From the NCBI GenBank assembly GCA_949126835.1, contig OX421496.1:18795844-18859843 (forward strand): a stretch of 64,000 bases of DNA, read 5' to 3'. Of the stretch, positions 13,805-28,000 are shown in pieces. Position numbers and translations under genes: made by a program. Within the stretch, counting starts at the first letter, position 1. Each line of letters begins with the position of its first letter. Source of the DNA: Anisus vortex. Its lineage: Eukaryota; Mollusca; Gastropoda; Planorbidae. The notes under the pieces were generated by a model. It saw only the letters and a program-made list of their open reading frames with translations. It ran no database searches and was not told the DNA's origin.

Positions 13805-14323
13805 CCCAGGTTTCCCAGACTTAGACTCGCTGCCCGTAAGGTCTTACCGAAACATCTTCTGTGGATTATCTTCTGCGCCAGTAGCAAGTCACCGACAGGC
13901 TCACCCTGCAGACGTGTCTGGGGGTCGGGTGGTGGGAACGTCTGGGTTTATTTATTCAAAAGCCTGCGAGGAGGGGTGGAACGGGACATGTGCGATTCTG
14001 ACGGGGAGGAAAACGTAATAGACGAAATAATGAGCAACATGCGCATGGTGGGGGTGGGGTTTGACAACTAGAACAGCTTAAGGAAAACCCCAGACAATTC
14101 GGGTTATATTTATTTTATTTGTGTGTGTGTGTGCACCTGTTTATTATTGACATGTTTTATCATGAGCTGTTATTGTACCAGTTATCGTTTGTATGAGAGC
14201 CAGGTAATAAAGTGTTGTAATAAAAAAAATATCTCATGGAGAGTACAGTATTATTACAGTATTGCCACTTCAGAAGTCCTTTACATGTTAAGCTGTATAT
14301 TTGGATTTTCTACCTAGTTCCAT

Positions 14324-14347
14324 GTCGGGGGGGGGGGGGGGGGGGGG
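14324..14347 (+). repeat. Homopolymer G run of about 19
   Basis: A run of about 19 G lies just before a family 2 SINE. Its length may be an assembly estimate. A comparable C run (about 17-18) is at 37422-37440, and shorter G runs are near 1520, 17590 and 25758. Confidence 0.8.
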
Positions 14348-14605
14348 CACCGTGCGGCAGCGTGTTCTGCTGGTGTACCAAATGTCCTGGGTTCGAATTC
14401 TGGTGAAGGCTAGGATTTGTCCTCTGGTTTGGAGGGTATCTATCCAGCTCGGGTACCTGACTTTTGTTGGGGCAAAGTAAAGGCGACTGTGTATTGTGCT
14501 GGTCACACGGTCCCCGAGTATGCCGTGGCCACAGACACTGGGGAACGCTGCTTCATAGGCCCTTTGGATCAATTTGTTCTGATGGGATAGTTTTCCATGC
14601 CCGAA
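14346..14605 (+). mobile_element. tRNA-derived SINE family 2, copy 1
   Basis: The head has a B-box GGGTTCGAATTCTGG and an A-box-like stretch GGCAGCGTGTTCTGCTGG. The body has GGTACCTGACTTTTGTTGG, GGCAAAGTAAAGGCG, GTGGCCACAGACACTGG and GAACGCTGCTTCA. It directly follows a run of about 19 G. Copies also occur at 58533-58765 and 62466-62705. Confidence 0.7.
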
Positions 14606-14659
14606 CGCCTGTCGGTTGTTGGGGAAAACATACACTATTTTCCTTTCACACTGTTCACT

Positions 14660-17600
14660 AAGATCGAACTTACAACTATAGCCTAGGCCTACAAACTACT
14701 TTAAACTTGAATAGAAACCTGATCGGGCTATATAGCGGGCTATATTCAATATTCTTTTAACGTTGGGACATATCAACATTAAAGTTGCTCTACAATTTAT
14801 TTTCAAATTCTTCCACAAACATTTCAGACGATCACACTCTAGAACAAATTTAATTTGAATCATGGGTAGGCCTATAGTACACCCTGATGACTCAATGATG
14901 ACAAAAACCGCTACCCCATAGAGTAAAGTTTCTCAATTGCCGGTTTGCGACCTGGTGCCGGTCCACATAGATTAGGTTAAACTACCGGGTCGCAAATGAA
15001 AAGAAAAGAGAAATGTGTTTAAATGTAGGTTATTGATATTGCTAAATGTAGATTATTGCTATTTACTAGAGATAGACTTATGATTTATAAATAGGACAGT
15101 ATATTTGGCCCCAAGCTATCATTTTATATGTCAGTCTGATCTCAGCTTCAGCACGTGTACCCAGGTTCTTACGCAAAGCGATTTTCAATGACACGCGGAA
15201 GACTAAAAAAATATAAATAAATAAATACATAAAAAAAAAAAAATTCAGGCTCTTTTACAAGAAATTGAGTGCTTGGGCTGGGTGGCTGTTGGAATGCTGG
15301 ATGAATTATAATACATCCCTTTTTCACTCACTATTACCGAACTGTTGCCGACCCATGGTAGGCCTACATGTCGTTGGTTGAGGTCAGTTTTGGGAATGGA
15401 ATGATAGCCCGCGGTAAGCGTTTCTATAGAGAACAATGAATGAGTCATATGTGCACATCCATTACAGCAGACTTCAATTTAAAGTTGGTTAAGTCATTTA
15501 GCCCTTTTTTTTTTTGGATTCTTCTTCTGTGGACTTGAGTAGCTTACGGAGACAGTACTTATAATACATTTAACTCCGGACCAAGTCGGTCGTTTGGAAA
15601 CTTTTACATTCAAAGCCAAACATTTTCTCACTTTCTATACACAATTTCTTTCAATCCCTTCAAATTGTGGTATTTTGTATTGTATCTGCCACGTCAAAAG
15701 TTGTTCTATACAAAGTAATTGATGACAGAGTGTAAAGTAATTGATGACAGAGTGGAGTAGATTAAAGATTTAAGTATATATTTAATTCTCGCTCTTGAAT
15801 CCACTATTGGCCTCATGTTCCACTATATTTAAAATGTTTTGGGAAATCATGTGTGTGTATTTTCCTGTGGCCTATTTGTGTTCCTGTGGCTCATTTGTGT
15901 TCCTGTGGCTCATTTGTGTTCCTGTGGCTCATTTGTGTTCCTTTGGCCCTTTTGTGTTGATGTGGCTCATTTGCATTGATGTGGCTTTATGTGTCCGGTT
16001 TGTCGAGGCTCTCTACAAAGTACCCCCCCCCCCCACCCAAACACACAATTTTTTTTCCCATTTCTGAATCCATTTTTGTTAGTTTACGACCAAATTAATA
16101 TTGAAAACTATTAATAATACAAAGAGTTAATTTTTCCTTCATATTTCCCATAAGCCTTTCTGTGAAATAATATCCTAGAGTAAATTAAACGTATAGACTC
16201 CACAACACGTTTCAATTAGTAGTGAAAAAACCTTTTCATACATTTTTCTTTTCTTTTCTATAAAACTTGAATGAATTTTTTTTCCCTCTTCTTATGAATG
16301 AATCAAATAGGATTAGATGTGTTCCACCACACACCACCCCACCACACACCACCCCGCCACTCCCTCTTTTATCTCTCACTCTTAGCCTACTGGTGTAATC
16401 AGTGGTTCTAACATTTGTAGTCCTGCTACTTGTCTTGTCTACGTCTTGACTGTCCCAATAGTAAAAACAAATTAAACAAATTTTAATGGTTCAGTTTCAG
16501 TTTCTTTGTAAGAAGATCTCGAAAATTTTTTTTTTACATAATACATAATAATTACACAATACTGTAATAGATGCACCTGTTGATGATAATCCATTTGTAG
16601 GCCTACATGTCATCGAAGAATCCAAAATGGTCATGGCACACAACCGAGTAAACTTTCCTGGGATCCTCAACTCAGTTGCATTGTGGAAGGCACAAGGGCC
16701 CCGGAGGTGATCCGAGCCTATTTGTATTTTGTTTTAGACAAACTGGAAGGGACCCACTAAGTTCTGCACAAGGACTGGAAGGGCCCCACTAAGCTCTGCA
16801 CTGGGGCATCTAAAAACCTATGCTATGCCGCCGACTTCAGTTACCGTCTAATCTGGCCCCGATTTGGGGGGGGGGAGGCTCTTATGTTAAACGCAATGTT
16901 TGTTTAATATTATTGTGTTGGGGGGTGAGAACTCTATGCGGCGCATCTCTTTCCTCAATCCGACTCCCGCTACTATTTTGCAAGTGTCAGTAGTCCAGTT
17001 AATGTAAAAGATCGTGTTCTGCCTTAGTTGCTCTTTGTTTATTGAATACATTTAATTTTGACACACGGCCTATCGTGTAGGAATTAGGTTCAAACCTCTG
17101 CGTTTGGAACGGGCCAGCGCCACGAGTGCATATTATTATTGGGGCACCTCTTCAAGCAGAAGACGTTTTCATTCCCATTGAAAATTTAACTTCAGCGGCG
17201 AGGACAAGTTAAAAACAACAAGTAATTTCTTGTTTTTTTTTTGTAAGATCTCTAGGGATTACAGTTCTTTTATATTCAGCCCCGCGGTCTTGTATCTTCA
17301 TGAGTCAGCTTAAACAAGGTGGCCCCACGGGGACAAGATGTGGAGAACCGCTTTCATTCACAACTCCACTTTTCATCCCTTACTAGATATTTATCTTGCC
17401 GGATGCTTGAATTGCTTCAAATCAAATTGACCCACCACCCCGTTCCCGTCCTTCTCCCCCCCTTTTTTTTCCACACTTCTGCTGTTACACTTTTTTTTCC
17501 CCCACGTCTGCTAATTTCAAGCTGTGAATTTGTGGCGTAGATTTACGTCTGCTCATGTTGCATTCGCGGGGGAGAGAGGTAGGTTTGTTGGGGGGGGGGG

Positions 17601-19038
17601 GAGCGCATGGGTAGATAGAACATGTTTTATAGATATTTATTTCCAGGCCTAGATCTAGTGGTTCTAAAGATGTTTTTGGCGCGGACAGGGTTGAAGTATC
17701 TAGATCTATCTTTCTAGTAATCTCTTCACTTTTTCTATTTTTTTCTGGCTTTCTAGCCTTATTTTATAATTTTTGTTTTCATTCATTCTTTCTTTCTCTC
17801 TCTCTTTTTCTCGCCCCCTCTCTCTTTGACTTTTTCTCGCCCCCTCTCTCTTTCATTACACATTACACCCATATACCTTCAAACTTTATCACTTTTGTTT
17901 ACCACCCTGTAAGTCTGTTAGTTTGCACAGTCAACAACCTGATAGTTCTCATGTGTTCAGCGTCAGCCATTTATTCCAATTGGGTTTTGCTAGAACTCTA
18001 GAGCTAACAGTTCTGCTCGTGTTTCTGTTCTTTAAATGGTGTCTTTAGTTGCAAGAAATATTTCAGTTTCAATCACTACTTCAGCTTCTGAACGTAAAGG
18101 TTTCTACATTAGTTGATTGCACCATCGCACCCGTGTATATGTTATCAATGCAATTTTGCCCATAATAAAGAAAAAAGTTAGAACATGCACCACAGTAGGA
18201 AAGGACTTTGACACTTTGTTTAGCGCCCTCGACATGCTTCGCCATGAGCTGGTGGTGAGAGCTAGGGTGTCTATCCGTGTATGTGTGTTGTAGGGGAGGG
18301 ATGCAGACTGCTCACCAAACGCAGCTATAAACACGACATCCTGTGTAGAACTGCGCATTTCACCGAGTTGTTTGTTACGACGGCATGGGAACCAGTGGGG
18401 GGACGGCACTGCTAATCATAACACATATTTCACTTCCGGTTATTTTATGCCGTTGCACGTGTTGTTCAAGTTTGTGGTAACTTTTGATGTATCACTACCA
18501 GCTTTCCTTTCCAACTTTTGGTATATTTCAAAGTTTGTACAATATTCATCAAGTTTGTACAAACTTCATCTGTTATACTGGAAGCTATAAAGCAATGGTA
18601 ATGTTTCATTAGAAATAGTGTCTTTTTCCTACTCGCTTTCTTTATCAATCTTTTGTGGATAAATATTTTGTGTATTCATTAAGAGCGGATTTAGTCTTTT
18701 ACGTTAGGAATTCAGTTTGTGTGTATTATGGCGGGAAACATTTGTCAATGTTTACTTGTATTCGTAACAATTAAGAAATATTTACCGATCAAAATATTCA
18801 TTCATCTCTTACAAATCGTTTTGATAATTTGTTAAGTTAAGTGTACTAGTGCATTAAGTATATGATTAAGAGGCAGCTGGTGTTGATTATATTAGTATGC
18901 TACCAACGGAAGTGTAGTTTCAATGTTTTCTAATGTTCCTTTTCATTCTGTTACTAATCATATAAGAACTGTGCGTTAGATGGTCAAATAGAACAATACA
19001 AACAATTACAGACTATGAACTGATTCTATGGATTGCGC
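14660..19038. other. Upstream region of VGLL4, no gene recognised
   Basis: It contains the 19-bp array at 15864, pyrimidine-rich tracts (17780-17860) and scattered TAGGCCTA words. A promoter or 5' exon of VGLL4 is expected in or beyond this stretch but is not visible. Confidence 0.5.
15864..15990 (+). repeat. 19-bp minisatellite, about six copies
   Basis: The unit CCTGTGGCTCATTTGTGTT repeats about six times, decaying at the right end into GATGTGGCTCATTTGCATT. Confidence 0.8.
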
Positions 19039-22000
19039 ATGTCTGCAGTTCTAGCCAATGGTCTAGCGACATTTACTATGCACGACCCAAAGCTTTCTGC
19101 GTCAGTCGCCCAACAGCAGTTCATGATGTCGGAGGCGTTACTGGACAATGTGTCCGGGCAGGGCCTGATTCGGCCGCACTATCACCTGACCAACGAACAC
19201 TATGAGCCCAGCGGCATGCACGGCAAGATGCCCAGCCTGTCTCGCGCGGTGGACGACGTGGCCGAGATGACCAGCCACCTGTCGTTCCTCCAGAGGATGA
19301 AAGAGCTTGGCGTGGGGGTGGACGTGACCAGAGGATCGATCCTGTCTGACCTGCCCAGCCAGTACAGCTATACGGACCTGCTGTACGCTAGGTACGCTGC
19401 TCTTCACTCGGACGCTGGATTCTTGTCGTCCTACACGGATAGGTTGTTGGGTGCTCCCCTGTACCCAGGACGCCACTGCGTGGCAGCTCCGGGTGTCGCC
19501 ATTAAAGACTATTCTCCACTCGCGCCGCCCTCGAGGACATTGCCCACATCATCTTCCAGGGCTCCCGACACGCTTTCACTGTCGCCGCTTCATATTTCCA
19601 CCACACTGGCTTCCTCGTCGCCACCATCTTCCCTCTCGACCCCTTCACCTCACCGCCAATCCTCGGTAAGTCCCGACTCGTGTACAGACTTCTACTCGCA
19701 CCGACGTCATAACCTTTCGTCCTCGCTGACCAGGCCCAGTGGGCCACTGACTTTGTACGAGGAGCGTATCATCCCAACCGTGGAAAGGGCTCTCGGCCCC
19801 TGCCTGCCCAACCCTCATCACCCCTGGCAGACGCCCACTTCCAGCCTAGTCCTGAGGCCGCCACTTTTGAGCCTGTACGAACCGCTGGTCACTTCTATGG
19901 ATACTCGTTCCACAGTTGGACATTTTTTAGATTATTACCTGACTTCCTCGTCATTGTTAGCTCAGAATTTTCACAGACATCATCCTATTAAAGGTAGGTT
20001 CTTGTCATATCATCGTATTAGACTTAGAAGTAGGTTCTTGTTATATCATCCTATTAAAGGTAGGTTCTTGTCATATCATCGTAATAGACTTAGAGGTAGG
20101 TTCTTGTTATATCATCCTATCAAAGGTAGGTTATTGTGATGTCACCGTATATATACATTGATATTCTCTAAGAGAGTAAATACAAAACTTGCATACAAAT
20201 TATTCTTGGATTAAAAAAAAAAAAACTGTCCTAACAACATGACAATGTGTTGTAATGTATTTGTCCATAAAGTGTCAATATACCGGTATATAGTCTATTC
20301 TAGAAGCAGGTGTCATGTTTCAATCGGACGAGGCATACACGTTGACGTCATCAATGTATTAAACAAATCCACAATAATGCCGCTATTATTTACCTATAAT
20401 ACATTCTTTCTTTTTGTGTTAAAAGACAGACGTCTACTAATTATTAAGCATCACCGGGTTATATTTGACTTTGGTTTAATACATGTTAGAACAAATGCGT
20501 TAACGATTGCATAGCCTAGAGAAATGTAAAATTTAAAAAATAAGCAACAAACACTGCAGCAAAGAACGTTATCAAAGTTAAACTATACCGGTTATGTAAG
20601 CATGTAGCTTACAAGTGGGTAGGTATATTATCTTCTCACAATATGTGTTTATATTGTTGATCTAACATATCTCATCCTAAGTCTGTTTTTAAATCTGTTC
20701 AATAATTGCATGCAAATACCAGAATTATTTATTTTATTTATTTTTAATTTAGTAATTAGATTAAATATTGTATATCGGGTCACCTTGACATCTCTCCCCC
20801 CCCCCCAACCGACCCCCATCCTTTTCTCTTTTCTCCATGTTTTTATTATCCCCGATAATACAACTGGCGTCTGTGTGTGTCTTTATCAGTTTTATGTATA
20901 TTTAGTTTCTTATGTCAAGACAGACTCCAGCCTCCTGTATATCCCCCACCTCCCACACACACACATACTGCCGTTATGTCATGTCTAGTGTGAGTAAAAT
21001 TAAGGATTTGAACTCCAACTTTTCACTCGTCAATGGATTCTACACTAGTTAAGGCGAGTGTGTGTTTGGGGTAGGGTTTGGCTGCAAATGGGCGAGAGAG
21101 CTTGAACGAAAAGGAAGGGTAAAAAGATGTTTAAGTATATAATCTCCCCACCCCACCTATATGCCCTCCTGCTTGTCTGGTTTGTTCAAATTGTTAGGGT
21201 TACAGCAGGGCTTCCAAACCTGTAGTCAATGACATCCATATTGTTACGTTTAGAGCAGGGCTTCCAAATCTGTAGTCTATGACATCCATATTGTTACGTT
21301 TAGAGCAGGGCTTCCAAATCTGTAGTCAATGACATCCATATTGTTATGTTTAGAGCAGGGCTTCCAAATCTGTAGTCAATGACATCCATATTGTTACGTT
21401 TAGAGCAGGGCTTCCAAATCTGTAGTCAATGACATCCATATTGTTATGTTTAGAGCAGGGCTTCCAAATATGTAGTCAATGACATCCGTATTGTTACGTT
21501 TAGAGCAGGGCTTCCAAATCTGTAGTCTATGACATCCATATTGTTACGTTTAGAGCAGGGCTTCCAAATATGTTGTCAATGACATCCGTATTGTTACGTT
21601 TAGAGCAGGGCTTTCAAATCTGTAGTCTATGACATCCATATTGTTACGTTTAGAGCAGGGCTTCCAAATAGGTAGTCTATGACATCCATATTGTTATGTT
21701 TAGAGCAGGGCTTCAAAATTCCAAAGATGTAGTCAATGACGTCCAATTTATCATGAACACCGTATGGAACAGTTCAATCAAATAAATTTGCATATTAAAA
21801 AAAAAAAACGTTAGCTTAATAAATTTTACCTCATGCGTATTTTTATTATAAAAAAAAAATGATTCAGACACTTAAGAAGCGTTCTTGTTCCTCGGACTGA
21901 ACTAATTTGAGACTCTTCTTTCTTTCTTCTTACTCCATTTTTTTTTTAAAGAAAAAAAAATAAGAAGGAAAAAATCAAGAACTTTCTGCTAGTGTTTTTT

Positions 22001-25000
22001 TTTTTACCCTGTTGAATCATCAGGTCGGTAATACCTGCAGAGTTATTTGGGGAGCTGGGGAGTGTGGGAGAAAGGAGGGGTGTGTGTGGATGACTCATTT
22101 CTCTGCCACTGCCTCACATTGCCATTCAAGAAAAGAATAAATATAACACGCACAGAAAGAAAAAAAAAGTGGACCAAAGAAGAGGCCCCCATACAAATAA
22201 TATACCTACAACCAGGACAGAGAAAACAAAAATGGCTTCAAGTTTATGGATGAAACTTTAAAAGAAAAAAAACAATCTCGTACCTGGTACGTTATGGATA
22301 TAAAAAAAATATAAAAAAAGAGAAATACAGGAGCAGGCTTACAAGTCATTGGTGAATAGAGAATTATATAGACTAGCAGACCTGTCGGTTGTTTTTTTTT
22401 TACGAAAAGAATCCGTAAATATACGAAATATTGACCGTTTTAGACCCGATGAGGAAATTACGAAATTGAGGGAAAAGGAGGGTGTGGTGGTGGTGGAATC
22501 CTACGTATTTTTATTTTGCTTAAAACTCTGATATATAGTTTTTGAAAATGTCTTAAAATAAATTATTTAGAAATATGTGAAACTATTAACACATCAAGAC
22601 AATAATAAAGGAAAAATATTTTTTTTTAAATGGTAAGGCCAACACAAGGTATGTCTTTATAGTATAATAGTTATATAGGATCAGGTAATTTGTGAATTAG
22701 ACCTATTTCTTAACATTGATAGGGGTGTTTCAAATATGTGGCGAAAGTAAAAGAAAAATTTTGACAGTAATTAAGTAGGCCTACTATATAATTTTAACAA
22801 CAATGTGTGATTAAGAATTTGTTTTCCAGTTGATAATTTTTACGGTCATGTTTTTGCTATGGGTCACGACTCACTGATCTCTTAAAAAAATGGATTAGGC
22901 TCGGAAGTAACATTCTTGAGGAAATTTCCGCCATTTTGTTTCTACTGTTACTGATCAATATAATATATAATTACCGTGAGTTTGTTTATTTATTTAGATG
23001 TTTGTTTCTGCTCTATATTCTCCTAATCGGGTTAAAAGTAAAATGTATAAATTGGAAACGTCCTCCAAAATAAAGTTTGTTTTTTTAACAATATTGCTTA
23101 ATTCGTTAATTTTTTTTTTTTTAAATAAACTTATTTTAGACCTATTACTAATCACCGTATGTTAAGGTTATACAATGGGCGCAGTTTCCAAATGATGTCC
23201 CTTTGAAATGCTTTCAAATTTAGTGTGTTTGGGACCGGGTTTTCCCGTACTGCGAAATATTGCTGTCTACTTTTTTTTATTATTAACTTTTTTTATTGTT
23301 TGGTATTTTTGTTTTCTTTTGATCGTATTATTGTTAGTTTTATATTATTAATAAGAAGTCAGAAGCTTGACAGCAACCATCCATTTGCATATTGTGTAAA
23401 ATGGCAGCAACATAGATTCCGTTTCGATCTATTTAAAGATCAGTGAGTGGCACAGTAAAATTTAGACACAATTTTGTTGTTTACATCGTTAAGTGCAGAG
23501 GAAATTTTTGATTTTTCCTTTCTTCTATAGATCAGTGCTTTTCTTCACTTTGCTCAAACCAATTTATTAAGAAGGCGCAATCCATTCTTTTTATAGATCA
23601 GTGGTCTCGACTAGAGAGAAGATTTATATATTTTAGTAGCTTCATTGCCCGGCGTTGCCCTGGTGAAAAAAAAACAGAATTGTAAAAGGTGCAGATTCAC
23701 ATTTTATAAACTACAATTAAAACTACAATTAAAAGAAAGCTATAAATCTAATATTTAAATTATTATTTTTTTACTGAAGGCTTTTAGGAAAGTAATTTAA
23801 AATAAATATTGTAATCGGGTTGTAATGTCGAAAAGAAAAGTATAGTCTTACTGGAGAATCGAACCCGGGTCCCCCGCATAGAAGTCCGCTAAGTTAACCA
23901 CTGAGCTAGCGCAGACACGTGTCCGATGTGAACAATTATTAGACAGTATATAGGCCTAGGCATAAATAGGTCAGTGACACAAACTCACGTGATTTCAAAT
24001 TGACCAATGGGGATCCGTATGCGGACAAACAGTCTCTTTATATATATATAGATGTAGAAGGGGAGGGGGAATGGGGTTATTACACGGTTCTGCTATTCCA
24101 GTGGCACTCATCCAGTGCTGTTTTTATAATGTTTTTTTTTTAAATGTTTAAACCTAATGATCATTAATTAGGATATTGAGCTTAATGTATCATTAAGTAT
24201 GGTATTGAGCTAAATGTTTCCTTTAAGATATTGAGCTAAATGTTTCATTAAGTAGGATTTTGAGCTAAATGTTTGATTTAGGATATTGAGCTAAATGTGT
24301 CAATAAGTAGAGCATTGATCTGAATGTAGCATTCTGTAGGACATTGAGCTTTGTGTCTGTTGCTCGTCTCGCTATGTAGACCATATCATGCCATATGCCG
24401 AACAATGGTTACCGCCAACAAGGGCGAAGAGTAGAGGTGGCTTTAGTGATGTGAAGCAGATCTTTTTAGTAGTCTTTGTCGTTCAACTGAGAAGCGTCAG
24501 GCTCAACTGCCTCTCAACTGCCGCTCAACTGCCGATCAACTGCCGCTCAACTGCCGATCAACTGCCGCTCAACTGCCGCTCAACCCCCTGTTGGTCTGTC
24601 ATGAAGGTGAGACCTCTGGGTATATCTGCTAACCAGTACAGTTGACAAAAAAAAAACAGATATCCTACCCATCCCGGATACCGGTTTGAAAACTAGGAAT
24701 TGTTCAGCGAAATTAGGAGTTTGTTTAGCGAAACTAGGAATTGTTCAGCAAAACTAGGAATTGTTCAGCGAAACTAGGCATTGTTAAATCAAAATCATGT
24801 TATACTGGAATTGTATCCATTAATTACAACATTGAGCTAATGTTATTTTGATTATCAGAACGCCCTGCTGAGTAAATAATCAGTATCCCTTAGAAGTCTT
24901 TCTAGAAACGATGACCACTTAATGCATTATTACGTTCCGATTAATCAAGCCAATTTTTTGGCTTTAAACAAAGGTTGAAAAACAACTGTAGGCCAACGCT

Positions 25001-28000
25001 TCTGTAGCCAATAAAATTATAACTAGAAGGAAAAATAAAACGAACGGCATAAATTGCTCATTAGCTGAACTGCACATAGTGTAGATTTTATCTTAATTGT
25101 AATGTGTCGAATGTTTAACCAAAAAAAAATCTAGTCTTAGCAATTACAGCATTAGTCAGCATCATAAATTACGACTTTATGACCCGCCCACACACGCTCA
25201 TCAATATATCTGATGTAGTTAATATATCAATATAGGCATGCAATACAGTGGTGCCCGATTTGTGGTGCACACCTATTAGGGAAGGGAGGTTTGGGGGACG
25301 AGGGGGGGGGAGTGAAAAGGCCAATAAGATTTAGAAATGAGTGTGATTCTCTGATAAAATAAACAACCGCTAGGCAAAAACAAACATGAATTGACAAGTA
25401 AAGTGAGACTTCTATTGCTATGTTCACCAGTGTTATAAAGCTATAAAAGACCATTGAGCGGCTGAACGTTACATGACTTGGGTTTTATTTTACACTTAAC
25501 TATCTACATCAGAGTTTCCCAGTACTGAACCATCAAAGCAAAGTTAGGCTCATGTTAACTTCATTGCAGCTAACACGGCCTCAGTTGTTGGGGGTGTGAG
25601 TGTGGGAAGAGAAGTTGATAAAAGAGCTTTGCTTTCTGGAAAATGGGCGCCGACTATTTGCAGGGGTGGGGTGGCTGGAGGGTTGAGTCACTTGTCAGTG
25701 GCGGTCAGCACATTTGGTTGGATAAAAGGTAATGATGTCATTTTCCAATTATTTGAGGGGGGGGGGTGTGTGGTATTGGGGGCTCAAACGACCATGGCCC
25801 TTCTTATATTGACCAAGGCTGCCAAATGCCAAGCTTTGGAGATGCGCGGTAATAGGCTACAATTTGTCTAATTATGTTTTGGTGATACTTCTATTTCTTG
25901 GCAACATTAAAAAGCAGAATGTATCCGGCACTTTAAGAAAATGTAGCGGTACTTTTTCTAAAAATTAAAAAAATCCTTTAGACCATGCAAATTACAAAAA
26001 TTTGAATAGTATTGACTTGAAATATAGGCTATTCTTCTGGCTAATATCGGTAGGAGAGCTTGGCAACTTCTGACCTAAACTTTGTAACGGCATCCTATTA
26101 GTTTATGCATAAATACTTGAAAAATATATTTTATTTTGCAGGGGAAAATGAAAACGTTGGTCGTCAAAAATATCGTTTCGCTTCTATTACCTAATTTACA
26201 TAGATATGTTGACATAAATACACGTGCATGCGTATAAATAAGTATATAAAAATATATAATATAGAAATATATATTTTTACAATTTACTAATAATTTAGTG
26301 AATGGTTGCTGCTGATCATCTTGCCTTATCATTCCACTTCATTATTTAAAGATTTGCCAATTGAAAAGGAAAAGAAATCCATTTGCAGGAACGGTGGGAG
26401 TGTATAATGTATTCAGTTCTTGAATGAAACGAAGATATTTGTGACAAGAAGAAGGTCAACTGTTATCTACCCGCCTCTTTCTTATTTATTCTCGCACGTC
26501 TGCCCACCTTTTTCCCACTTCCCCCCAAATTTTACGACAGTCTGAAATGCGCACGAGTCTCGTGTAAGTTCCCAGCAGGGGGTCTGGAGAAGATCAAATA
26601 TTTATGAATGGAGGAAACTACGAAACAAAGATACGAATAAAATTATATTTTTTTTTTAAACTTGGGAGTGTTTAGAGTTTAGAGTCTACAGAGTTACAGT
26701 ACACCAAATTCTGGTTTCGTTGCCAAAAAGTTAGACCACATACAATGTCCGTTGACGTCCAAGGGGAGTCATCGTGTGTGATAGAATGTTGTTCTGCTGC
26801 CCTCAGATCAATACTAAATTTTCTGCTTTAGAAAAAGCCACATATTTTGGAATTCTTTTCCGGTACGTTAAGGATTCACGACACTCCTCTTGCTTTAGAT
26901 TTCTAATTCCAAAAGAAAAAAAAGGGGGCAACATATTTTACTATAACAATTCTTTATACGCGTGTTTGCGGATAACAAACTAAAAACAATTTTAAACACT
27001 AACATGTTGATAAACATTTCAATACCAAAATGTTTATTAACCAAGTAGTTCAATTTTAAACATGTTAAAATCATACAGATAGCCCCTCCTGGAAAAATTA
27101 TTTTGGACGCCATTACAAACCATTCCAATACTAAACTTACTAAAGCACACACAATATAACAGTGTACTACTGAGATGACAAATGGTAGCTGTGATGAAAC
27201 AACAAAATACATGTATTATTGATACACAGTTAACATTATAATTAGCATTGGAAGTAGGCCGAATATAAACATATAATATTTAAAAAAAAGGGGTTAGGGG
27301 GCGTGCAGTTGTGCGCTCTCTTTACTCAGCTTACAGCTGCATGTCACAACATCCGGATCGGATTAAAAACTATAGACACACACATTTATGTGGTTTAAAT
27401 CTACTTGACCTATATAATTTTACCCATCATACGAGACTTCTGTGTTTTTATTCTATTATTGAGGTATGAGGTTTTTTTTCAATCGCCTCCAAGAAAAACA
27501 CTGAAGTTAATTTTTATATGAGCTTATACTTTTTTTTTCTTTTCAGAGTCGTCCTTCAATGGAGTACACAGTTCACTGTCGGACACTAGGTCGTCTCCGG
27601 GGAAAGAACTGACCACTAAAACTTGGAAGCAAGATCGTGCCAGGGAGAGACAGGATGTGTCCAGCATCCTTGAAGCAGACAAAGAGCACACTGAGAGGTT
27701 GAGTAACGTGAAGAAGTCTGCAAGCACTCAGACGTAAGTCTTACATACTGGTCAACGAACCTTAATGTAGAGCTAAAGCTCAGTCAACGAACCCTGGAAT
27801 GAAAAATGTTACAAATGTAATACAATTGTAATGATTTCGGCATCAGACTGACTTTGCTTTTAAGCCAACAATAGACCGGGTCACTAAAAACCGAATGGCC
27901 GAAGATAAAGTTAAAATCTTTTTAAAATTTGTAAATACAGTGTTGTTGTAGCTCGGAGTAGAGCCCCCCTCCCCCCCAAACACCAACAGCCTTTTTTATG

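Larger units (their letters stand above)
20140..27546. other. VGLL4 intron 1
   Basis: Holds the 50-bp array (21191), the family 3 repeat (23634) and small arrays (24165-24785). Otherwise AT-rich. No further exon is recognised, though a small alternative exon would be easy to miss. Confidence 0.6.

Noticed and set aside
19033..19038. A start two codons upstream of the VGLL4 ATG
   Set aside because: It would use TTG; the ATG at 19039 is the first normal start in this frame. The ATG at 19028 is out of frame and stops quickly.
23863..23918. A tRNA gene on the minus strand
   Set aside because: A- and B-boxes are present, but I cannot fold a complete cloverleaf and the flanks recur at 39115, so it is a repeat.
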